Source of the DNA: Microbacterium sp. LWH11-1.2
Lineage (GTDB): Bacteria > Actinomycetota > Actinomycetes > Actinomycetales > Microbacteriaceae
Direction: 5' to 3'
Length of the DNA: 64,000 nt
NCBI RefSeq assembly: GCF_038397745.1
Contig: NZ_CP151636.1
Location: forward strand, 2,542,001 to 2,606,000
In this document: in pieces, positions 53,588-64,000 of the stretch
Position numbering within the stretch: position 1 is the first letter of the stretch
Layout of the letters: each line of letters begins with the position of its first letter
Program-made: the position numbers and the translations under genes
The notes under the pieces: generated by a model
Databases searched by the model: none
Seen by the model: the letters and a program-made list of their open reading frames with translations, nothing else
What the model was told of the DNA's origin: nothing

Positions 53588-54399
53588 TCATCGCCGGATT
53601 CGTCCTCCTCGCCGTCGGCGCCGTCGACCTCGTCCGCCAGTTCGCTCCGCGACGCTGGATCGGGTACCTGACCGTGGCCGTGCTGCTCCTGCTCCTCGGC
53701 AGCGTCAGCGATGCGCTGCTGCCGATGATCGCCGCCCTCGTGGTGGGTGCGCTCTGGGTCTGGTCCATGCCTGACGAACGGCGGGCTCCGCTGGGCTTCT
53801 GGCCTGCCGTCCTTCTCGGCGTCCTGAGCGTCGGCGCCGTCGTGTCGCTCGGCGCGCGGGCGGATGCCGGACTCATCGGCGCTGTCTGGAGCCTGCGCTC
53901 GCCCTTCGGCGATGTCTCGTTCGATCTCGCGATGCTCGTCCTCGGCGCGGGCGTCTTCCTGCTGGAGTCCGCGAACCTCGTGGTGCGGGCGGCGCTCGAC
54001 GGCGAACACACCTGGCGACCCGCCGAGGCGGAGCAGTCCGCGCCCGAGCCTGTCGCGTCCGAACTCGCCGCGCCCGAAGCCGCCGTCCTCGAGCCCGACG
54101 CCGCCCCCGCGACGCCGGCAGTCGCGGCCACGACCATGCCCGCCGACGGTCGCGGCGGCTTCAAGGGCGGTCGCCTGATCGGCCCGCTGGAGCGCACGAT
54201 CGTGATGATCCTCACCCTTGCGGCGGCCTACCCGGTCCTCGCTGCGATGCTCGCGGCGAAGGGCATCGTCCGCTTCCCGGAGATCTCCCGCGACGGCGAG
54301 ACCGGCGCCCGCGCCGAGTACTTCCTCGTCGGCAGCCTCGTCAGCTGGGTGATCGCGTTGAGCGCGGCCTTCCTGGTCTGGTGGGCGGCCCACAGCTGA
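53584..54399 (+). CDS. Hypothetical membrane protein paired with SatD
   Basis: 271 residues. Hydrophobic spans at about 1-20, 26-60, 72-95, 115-138 (first half), then an Ala/Pro/Glu-rich acidic linker (about 150-185) and two C-terminal spans (about 205-228 and 250-271) around IVMILTLAAAYPVLAAMLAA. No named domain is recognised with confidence. The SatD overlap suggests the pair works together; whether it corresponds to a DUF3307 protein cannot be decided by eye. Confidence 0.65.
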   Translation: MIIAGFVLLAVGAVDLVRQFAPRRWIGYLTVAVLLLLLGSVSDALLPMIAALVVGALWVWSMPDERRAPLGFWPAVLLGVLSVGAVVSLGARADAGLIGAVWSLRSPFGDVSFDLAMLVLGAGVFLLESANLVVRAALDGEHTWRPAEAEQSAPEPVASELAAPEAAVLEPDAAPATPAVAATTMPADGRGGFKGGRLIGPLERTIVMILTLAAAYPVLAAMLAAKGIVRFPEISRDGETGARAEYFLVGSLVSWVIALSAAFLVWWAAHS

Positions 54400-54415
54400 C
54401 CGCGCCGGCCGAGGA

Positions 54416-54775
54416 TCAGCCGAGCTGCGTGCGGTACCAGGCGAGCTTCTCGGCAAGGCGCTGCTGCTGCGCCAGCACCTCCGCGAGCTGACGCTCCACG
54501 GTCTCGGCGTGCTCTTCGAGCAGTGCGATCCGCTCCGGGACGGAGTCGTCCCTCTGGCACAGCTGGCCGTAGCGACGCAGCCGCTCCACCGGCATCCCGG
54601 TCTCGCGCAGGCATTTGAGGAACTCGAGCAGCCCGAGCTCGACATCCGTGTACGCCCGGTGTCCGCCGGAGGTGCGTCGGACTCCGGGAAGGATTCCCTC
54701 GCGCTCGTAGTACCGCAGAGTGTCGATGCTGAACCCGGAACGGGCCGCGGTCTCCGCGGGTGTGTACGTCGTCAT
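54416..54775 (-). CDS. MerR family transcriptional regulator
   Basis: 119 residues. N-terminal winged helix (TPAETAARSGFSIDTLRYYE, GGHRAYTDVELGLLEFLKCL) and a dimerising coiled coil (residues 80-119). The divergent AKR gene has the classical MerR promoter geometry (19-base spacer with an inverted repeat between -35 and -10), so this protein almost certainly controls it. The inducer is unknown; the regulator has a short C-terminus without the metal-binding cysteines of metal-sensing MerR proteins. Confidence 0.94.
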   Translation of the reverse strand: MTTYTPAETAARSGFSIDTLRYYEREGILPGVRRTSGGHRAYTDVELGLLEFLKCLRETGMPVERLRRYGQLCQRDDSVPERIALLEEHAETVERQLAEVLAQQQRLAEKLAWYRTQLG

Positions 54776-54792
54776 GCGCTCGATCCTAGAGC

Positions 54793-54823
54793 TTGACCTG
54801 GAGTGCGCTCCAGGTTGCACAGT
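54793..54823 (+). promoter_or_regulatory. MerR-type promoter of the aldo/keto reductase gene
   Basis: TTGACC (54793-54798) and CACAGT (54818-54823) are 19 bases apart instead of 17, with the perfect inverted repeat ACCTGGAG-TGCG-CTCCAGGT (54796-54815) filling the spacer. The -10 ends six bases before the ATG. This is the standard distorted-promoter design that MerR family activators open. Confidence 0.85.
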
Positions 54824-54829
54824 GGGCTC

Positions 54830-55783
54830 ATGACACATCTCGACACCCCTGTCTCCCCGATCGTCCTCGGTGCGATGTCGTTCGGCACCCTCGTCGACGA
54901 GGACACCTCCTTCGCGCTGCTCGACCGCTTCGTCGAGCGCGGCGGCGTGTGGATCGACACCGCCGACTGCTACAGCTTCTGGGCCAGTGAGAGCGGGCAC
55001 GGCGGTGCATCCGAGGCGGTGCTCGGCCGATGGTTCGCCGCGCGGCCCGGCGTGCGCGACCGGATCCGCCTCTCGACGAAGGTCGGTGCGGAACCGCTGT
55101 GGCCGGGATCCTGGCCCGAGCACCGCGCCGGTCTCTCGCCGCGCGCGATCCACGACGCCGTGAGTGGCAGCCTCGATCGCCTCGGCATCGACACGATCGA
55201 TCTGCTCTGGCTGCACCAGGAGGACCGTGCCGTTCCGATCGAGGAGACGGTCGACGGCCTGGCCGTCCTCACCGGCGACGGCATCGTGCGCCGCGTCGGC
55301 GCCTCCAACCACCCCGCCTGGCGCATCGAGCGCGCCAGGGCGCACGCCCGCACGATCGGCAGCATCCCGATCGACGCCTTCCAGCTCAACAGCACCTACC
55401 TGCGGGTTCGTCCCGGCACGCGCCCGCCCGGCGTCATCCATCGTTTCGGTGTGATGAGCGACGAGCAGCACGACTACGCGGTCGAGAACGGACTGGAGAC
55501 CTGGGCCTACACCCCGCTGCTCTCCGGCGCCTACGACAACGACGCGAAGCCCGTCCCCGAGGAGTACGACCACCCCGGGAGCGATCGGCGCCTGCGGGTG
55601 CTCACCGAGATCGCGGCGGATCGCGGTCTCGAGCGCGGGCAGGTCGTGCTGGCGTGGCAGCTGGCCCGCGGCATCCGTCCCATCCTCGGCGGGAGCAGGC
55701 TCTCGCAGCTGGACACGGCGATGGATGCGGCATCCGTGATCCTGACGGAGGACGAGCGCTCCCGTCTCGACGCGGCCGTGTGA
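54830..55783 (+). CDS. Aldo/keto reductase
   Basis: 317 residues from ATG 54830. NADPH-dependent barrel enzyme: GAMSFGTLVDED, the catalytic Asp/Tyr region (IDTADCYSFW, D and Y), the Lys in LSTKVGAE and the His in LLWLHQEDR, and the C-terminal coenzyme motif GGSRLSQLDTAMDA. MerR-controlled reductases usually detoxify reactive aldehydes or quinones. The substrate is unknown. Confidence 0.9.
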   Translation: MTHLDTPVSPIVLGAMSFGTLVDEDTSFALLDRFVERGGVWIDTADCYSFWASESGHGGASEAVLGRWFAARPGVRDRIRLSTKVGAEPLWPGSWPEHRAGLSPRAIHDAVSGSLDRLGIDTIDLLWLHQEDRAVPIEETVDGLAVLTGDGIVRRVGASNHPAWRIERARAHARTIGSIPIDAFQLNSTYLRVRPGTRPPGVIHRFGVMSDEQHDYAVENGLETWAYTPLLSGAYDNDAKPVPEEYDHPGSDRRLRVLTEIAADRGLERGQVVLAWQLARGIRPILGGSRLSQLDTAMDAASVILTEDERSRLDAAV

Positions 55784-55810
55784 CGCGCGGAGCGGGAGTG
55801 CGCGCGCTGA

Positions 55811-55816
55811 TAGCCT
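55811..55816 (+). promoter_or_regulatory. -10 box (TAGCCT) of tyrS
   Basis: TAGCCT ends seven bases before the GTG start of tyrS. Confidence 0.45.
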
Positions 55817-55823
55817 GGAGCGC

Positions 55824-57125
55824 GTGTCAACTCCCGCTCTGACGACCGCGACTCCGGCGATCGACCCCACGTTCGAGAACGTGTGGGACGAACTGCTGTG
55901 GCGCGGGCTCGTCCACGTGTCCACCGACCAGGAGGCGCTCCGCGCCCTTCTCGCGGGAGACCCGATCACGTATTACTGCGGGTTCGATCCGACGGCGCCG
56001 AGCCTGCACCTCGGGAACCTCGTGCAGCTGCTGACGATGCGGCGCCTCCAGCTGGCGGGTCACAAGCCGCTGGGGCTCGTCGGCGGGTCCACCGGTCTCA
56101 TCGGTGACCCGCGGCCCACGGCGGAGCGCACGTTGAACACGCGCGAGACCGTCGCCGAGTGGGTCGACAGGCTGCGCACGCAGGTGGAGCGGTACCTCAG
56201 CTTCGACGGCGACAATGCCGCGCGCATGGTGAACAACCTCGACTGGACGGCGCCGATGTCGGCGATCGACTTCCTGCGCGAGATCGGCAAGCACTACCGC
56301 GTCGGCACGATGCTGAAGAAGGATGCCGTCGCTGCGCGCCTCGCGTCCGACGAGGGCATCAGCTACACCGAGTTCAGCTACCAGATCCTGCAGGGCATGG
56401 ACTACCTCGAGCTGTACCGCCAGTACGACTGCGTGCTGCAGACCGGCGGCTCGGACCAGTGGGGCAACCTCACGAGCGGCACCGACCTCATCCGTCGTGC
56501 GGAAGGCGTGTCCGCCCACGCGATCGGCACGCCGCTGATCACGAACAGCGACGGCACGAAGTTCGGCAAGAGCGAGGGCAACGCGATCTGGCTCGACGCC
56601 GAGATGTGCAGCCCGTACCGGATGTACCAGTTCTGGTTGAGCACGGCCGACGCCGACGTGATCGAGCGACTGAAGGTGTTCACCTTCCTCAGCCGCGCCG
56701 AGATCGATGAGTACGCCGCGCTGGTCGAGACGGAGCCGTTCCGCCGTGCCGCGCAGAAGCGTCTCGCCCTCGAGGTCGTCGCCACGGTGCACGGGATCGA
56801 TGCGACCGCCGCCGTGATCGCGGCATCCGAGGCGCTGTTCGGGCAGGGCGACCTGACCGCACTGGATGCATCGACGCTGCGCACCGCGCTCGAAGAACTC
56901 CCGAACGCGACGGTGGCCGCCGGCACGCCGGTGGTCGAAGCCCTGGTCGCGACCGAGCTCGTGACGAGCCTGGGCGAGGCCCGGCGCGCGATCGCCCAGG
57001 GCGGTGTCTCGCTCGACGGTGAACGCGTCGAAGACGAGGCGGCCACGGTCCAGGGTTCTCTCCCCGGGGGAGTCTCCGTGCTCCGCCGCGGCAAGAAGAC
57101 CCTCGCGGGCGTCTTCATCGGCTGA
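55824..57125 (+). CDS. tyrS: Tyrosine-tRNA ligase
   Basis: 433 residues, GTG start. Class I synthetase charging tRNA-Tyr. HIGH-type motif LHLGNLVQ, the KFGKSEGNA motif (KMSKS loop), Tyr-binding YCGFDPTAPSL and SDQWGNLTSG are intact; the C-terminal S4 RNA-binding domain (about 370-430) includes LGEARRAIAQGGVSLDGERV. No T-box is seen upstream. Confidence 0.97.
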   Translation: MSTPALTTATPAIDPTFENVWDELLWRGLVHVSTDQEALRALLAGDPITYYCGFDPTAPSLHLGNLVQLLTMRRLQLAGHKPLGLVGGSTGLIGDPRPTAERTLNTRETVAEWVDRLRTQVERYLSFDGDNAARMVNNLDWTAPMSAIDFLREIGKHYRVGTMLKKDAVAARLASDEGISYTEFSYQILQGMDYLELYRQYDCVLQTGGSDQWGNLTSGTDLIRRAEGVSAHAIGTPLITNSDGTKFGKSEGNAIWLDAEMCSPYRMYQFWLSTADADVIERLKVFTFLSRAEIDEYAALVETEPFRRAAQKRLALEVVATVHGIDATAAVIAASEALFGQGDLTALDASTLRTALEELPNATVAAGTPVVEALVATELVTSLGEARRAIAQGGVSLDGERVEDEAATVQGSLPGGVSVLRRGKKTLAGVFIG

Positions 57126-57132
57126 GCAGCGG

Positions 57133-57927
57133 ATGCCGTTCACGCCGAGCCACGCGGTCGTCGCGCTGCCGTTCATCCGCACGCCGCTGGTGCCGGCGGC
57201 GATCGCGATCGGTGCGATGACCCCTGATCTCCCGCTGTTCGTGCGCGGCATCGGGCTGGACTACTCGTTCACCCATACCTTCGCGAACATCGTGTGGACG
57301 GCGGTCGTGGCCTTCGTGCTGTTCCTCGTGTGGCGCGCGGTGCTGCGTCCCGCCGTCCCGGAGCTCGCTCCGCGGTGGCTCGCGCGACGCCTGCCCGAGG
57401 AGTGGAACGTCGGTGCCGTCGAGGCGGCCGGACGAGCGGTGGGCGTGGGGGAGAAGCGCGTCTATCCGCTGCTGCTCGGCGTCTCGCTCATCCTCGGAGT
57501 GCTCTCGCACATCGTCTGGGACCTGTTCACGCACGAGGGGCGATGGGGCGTGCAGGTTCTCCCGGCCCTCGACGAGATGTGGGGCCCGCTCACCGGATTC
57601 AAGTGGCTGCAGCACGGGTCGAGCGTGCTCGGACTCGTGATCATCGGCGTGTGGGGACTGCTCTGGCTGCGTCGCCAGGATCCGCGTCCCGAGTTCTCGC
57701 AGCGGCTGCCGCACGGTGTCCGCGTGACGTGGTGGCTGTCGCTGCCGGTGGTCCTGGTCGCGGCATGGCTCGTGGGCCTGGCCGTTCTCGGGCCGCTCGA
57801 CGCGGAGTTCACCGTGCAGCACCTCGCGTATCGGGTGCTTCCGCCGGCGTGCGCGCTGTGGGGCGCCGTCACCCTGGTGCTGTGCATAGTCCTGTCGGTG
57901 GGGCGACGATCTCACCAGCGGGGCTGA
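57133..57927 (+). CDS. DUF4184 family membrane protein
   Basis: 264 residues from ATG 57133. N-terminal MPFTPSHAVVALPF with HA and GAMTPDLP, and later HIVWDLFTHEG, are metal-ligand-like His/Asp motifs of the DUF4184 (YdjM/LexA-induced hydrolase-like) membrane family. Six or so hydrophobic spans. Function unknown. The 3' end overlaps the convergent CoA-transferase gene by 16 bases. Confidence 0.85.
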   Translation: MPFTPSHAVVALPFIRTPLVPAAIAIGAMTPDLPLFVRGIGLDYSFTHTFANIVWTAVVAFVLFLVWRAVLRPAVPELAPRWLARRLPEEWNVGAVEAAGRAVGVGEKRVYPLLLGVSLILGVLSHIVWDLFTHEGRWGVQVLPALDEMWGPLTGFKWLQHGSSVLGLVIIGVWGLLWLRRQDPRPEFSQRLPHGVRVTWWLSLPVVLVAAWLVGLAVLGPLDAEFTVQHLAYRVLPPACALWGAVTLVLCIVLSVGRRSHQRG

Positions 57928-59219
57928 TCCGCTCCCCAGGGGTGAGGCGCCGCGAACTCGAAGCCCGGGAGCGCGGGCCGCGCCGTCACCAGCTCGGTGT
58001 CGCCGACGGGGAACCGCGCGACGTGCGGCGCCGGGTCGAGCGCGACCTCGTCGTCCGGCTCGGCACGGCGAGGCATGCCGAGAAGCTCGGCGGCGACGCG
58101 TCTCAACGAGGTCTGCACCCACCACGAGCCGCCTTCGCGGGCGCGGCGGCGCCGCAGCATCGTGACCGCGGCGGCCAGCAGATACCCCGCGCTGTGGTCG
58201 AGCGCCTGAGCGGGGAGTGCTCCGGGTCGCTCCCCGTCGGGAGATTCGATGAGCGCGATCCCCGACTCGGCCTGCACGAGGCTGTCGAAGCCCGCCCGCT
58301 GCGGGTGATCCATGCCCCAGGCGCTGAGCTGGGCGACGATCAGTCCGGGATGCCGCCGCGCGAGTGACGGCGGATCGAGTCCGAGGCGGGCGAGTGCGGC
58401 GGGCCGGTATCCGAGAACCACCACGTCCGCGCCGGCGAGCAGCTCCTCGAATCGCGCGGAGCGCGCGTCCAGCAGGGTCGAGCGCTTCCCGTGGCCGGTG
58501 TCCAGGTGCTGCCACTCCGGCTCGGGCAGCCCCGGCGGGTCGACGCGCAGCACGTCGGCGCCGAGCAGCGCGAGTGTGCGGGTGCAGACCGGGCCGGCGA
58601 TCACCCGCGTGAGATCGAGGACGCGGATGCCGGTGAGCGGATGCGACGACGATCCGGAGAGGACCTCGCGCCGAGGGTCTGCGGTGCCGATCGGACGGAT
58701 GTCGAGGAGCGGCGTCTGCCGGAGCCGCGCATCGGCGGCCGGATCCTCGTTCGACACCGCGACGGCGAGGCCGCCTGCGGCGCTGATCGACTCGATGGCC
58801 TCCGCGGATGTCCGTCCGGCGAGGGCATCGCGCACGTCGGCGGCGTCGGCTGTGCTGCCGAGCCGGAGCCCCGCGCGCAGGCCGGTGGCGTGATGGGGGT
58901 AGTTCCCGTGGGTGCGGATCCATCCGTCTGCTGTCCGCCAGAACCCGGAGAGCGCGGCCCAGACCGGGGGAGCGGTGCCGTCGATCGTCAGGACACGATC
59001 GCTCCGGTACGCCATGGCGATGCGGGCCGGATCCATCGCCGACGGATGCCGGCCTGCCGCGAGCGTCGCCAGACCGACGCTCGCCCAGGCGAGGTCGCCG
59101 GTGGCGACTCGAGAAGGGAGCGGGACTTCGCCGGTGCCCGAGGCGAGCTCGCCGAGGATGCGGGGGTCGCCGCCGAGCTCGGTCCAGACACGGGAGAGGA
59201 GGGCGAGGCCGGCACTCAT
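57912..59219 (-). CDS. CoA-transferase, family III (CaiB/BaiF type)
   Basis: 435 residues from ATG 59219. It contains two halves, with the second showing LDLTRVIAGPVCTRTLALLGADVLRVDPPGLPE and a GHGKRS segment, the CoA-binding signature of family III CoA-transferases. The usual catalytic Asp position follows in this region. The first half resembles a degenerate copy of the domain, as in fused forms. Acceptors (carnitine, oxalate, bile acids and others) cannot be chosen. Single gene. Confidence 0.87.
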   Translation of the reverse strand: MSAGLALLSRVWTELGGDPRILGELASGTGEVPLPSRVATGDLAWASVGLATLAAGRHPSAMDPARIAMAYRSDRVLTIDGTAPPVWAALSGFWRTADGWIRTHGNYPHHATGLRAGLRLGSTADAADVRDALAGRTSAEAIESISAAGGLAVAVSNEDPAADARLRQTPLLDIRPIGTADPRREVLSGSSSHPLTGIRVLDLTRVIAGPVCTRTLALLGADVLRVDPPGLPEPEWQHLDTGHGKRSTLLDARSARFEELLAGADVVVLGYRPAALARLGLDPPSLARRHPGLIVAQLSAWGMDHPQRAGFDSLVQAESGIALIESPDGERPGALPAQALDHSAGYLLAAAVTMLRRRRAREGGSWWVQTSLRRVAAELLGMPRRAEPDDEVALDPAPHVARFPVGDTELVTARPALPGFEFAAPHPWGADQPRW

Positions 59220-59485
59220 CCGGCGTCCTCGTCGGAGCATCGGCGGGCACTGCGGACGGACGGGATGAGCATGGCGCGATCGTACTCCTGGCGTCTCCGC
59301 AGACGGAAAACCGCCCTGATCCGGGTAAACCGCCGGAGGACGACGGACGACACGCCCGGGCGTACCGCCTCGATTTGCCAGAACCCCGGAATCCACGTAA
59401 CTTATTACTTGTTCGCCCCACAGGGAAGCGGAGAAGCCCAGAGCTTCACCCCCCTCAAGCGGAGAACCACTCCCGATCCTCTCTC

Positions 59486-59514
59486 TTGAGAGATCAGACG
59501 CTTGCGTCTAGGAT
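59486..59514 (+). promoter_or_regulatory. rrn promoter P1
   Basis: TTGAGA (59486-59491), 17-base spacer, TAGGAT (59509-59514). Lies about 355 bases upstream of the mature 16S. Confidence 0.7.
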
Positions 59515-59583
59515 GGGAGGTCCACCCCTTCTGCAGCTGGAATCGGCTGCGCAGCGGATCTTCGATCCGCGCCGCGCGCTGAT

Positions 59584-59611
59584 TTGACAAGCGAGTCGGG
59601 ATGGCTAAGAT
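59584..59611 (+). promoter_or_regulatory. rrn promoter P2
   Basis: TTGACA (59584-59589), 16-base spacer, TAAGAT (59606-59611). It is the best consensus promoter in the window. Confidence 0.8.
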
Positions 59612-59868
59612 AGAGAAGTTGCCCTTCGGGCCTGGCTGTGATGGCTGGGTCGTGGGAGCATCCGATCCTTGAGAACTCAACAGCGTGCACTTGTCAAATG
59701 CCAAATTATCCTCGTTCAGTCGTTTTTCGGCTGGGTGAGAATTCCTTTGGATCAAAGACCAGCCCCTTGGGGGTTGGCATTCGGATGAAGTCAGCAATGA
59801 ATTTGTCTCTTTGGTCAGCATCAAACTCGCTGCGTCATCGTTTTCCCGATGGGGTATGCATTTCTTTT

Positions 59869-64000
<4,132 letters not shown>

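Larger units (their letters stand above)
59220..59868 (+). promoter_or_regulatory. rRNA operon promoter and leader region
   Basis: This 650-base region has no gene. It holds two strong tandem promoters (entries below), a weaker TTGCCA-N17-TAACTT at 59375-59403, the conserved antitermination-type motif TTGAGAACTCAACAG (59669 onwards), which recurs as TTGAGAACTACACAG in the 16S-23S spacer, and a strand of the 16S processing stem. Confidence 0.85.

Noticed and set aside
54416..55969. Long upstream extension of the MerR frame (517 codons)
   Set aside because: Only the last 119 residues match MerR; the rest is antisense to the aldo/keto reductase gene, and a proper start exists at 54775.
57115..59421. 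768-codon open frame on the minus strand
   Set aside because: Frame-shifted shadow of the DUF4184 and CoA-transferase genes; composition is Arg/Pro rich and no motif is seen.

Overview
The window is high-GC actinobacterial chromosome. Its 16S rRNA, gene order and codon use point to Microbacteriaceae, most probably Microbacterium; this genus call comes from reading the 16S sequence and family recognition, not from a database search. Coding density is high. Many neighbouring genes overlap by 4 bases (ATGA or GTGA), and many start codons lie 6-9 bases after a TANNNT -10 hexamer, which suggests leaderless mRNAs. There is no sign of prophage, insertion sequence or CRISPR.

Layout. 1-2.1 kb: the end of a Ku gene, a DedA protein, tRNA-Leu(TAG) and two small proteins. 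2.2-6.7 kb: a compact Tad/Flp pilus or secretion locus (tadA, tadB, tadC, a pilin-like peptide, two TadE-like pseudopilins and a TadG-like protein). 6.7-14.97 kb: Nudix and MFS genes, prfB, two tandem DUF2510 membrane proteins, then ftsE-ftsX-smpB. 15-19.5 kb: TetR/DUF4345, an S9 peptidase, lexA, and a LysM protein under an SOS-box-like promoter (probable SOS division inhibitor). 19.5-25.4 kb: hisC-hisB-hisH, a ParA-like ATPase, hisA/priA, an SseB-like protein and a lipoprotein. 25.6-28.9 kb: DUF1844, infC (AUC start) with rpmI-rplT, DUF2809 and an rRNA methyltransferase. 28.9-31.9 kb: a response regulator, a histidine kinase and a TAXI-type binding lipoprotein. 32.2-35.5 kb: a glutamate-type ABC importer (gluABCD-like). 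36.3-39.8 kb: pheST. 39.9-42.2 kb: DUF402, a toxin-antitoxin pair and an epimerase-like protein. 42.2-45.3 kb: a TPP riboswitch, thiM and a thiE-thiD-tenA fusion. 45.35-52.3 kb: an Arg-rich mini-ORF followed by argCJBDFH. 52.3-59.2 kb: DUF1349, a SatD-like gene with a membrane protein, MerR and its aldo/keto reductase target, tyrS, DUF4184 and a CoA-transferase. 59.2-64 kb: an rRNA operon (tandem promoters, 16S, tRNA-less spacer and about two thirds of 23S).

How the genes work together. Histidine, arginine and thiamine (salvage/coupling) genes form tight operons. lexA and the LysM gene form a divergent SOS pair, MerR probably switches on the reductase, and the TAXI lipoprotein is translationally coupled to a sensor kinase with no TRAP permease nearby. 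The items that most deserve a second look are the Arg-rich leader ORF before argC, the REP-like repeats carried in frame inside pheT and argC, the SOS box lying on the LysM-gene -10, the trifunctional thiamine enzyme, the AUC start of infC and the widespread leaderless promoter pattern. I found nothing that looks like a wholly new multi-gene system.
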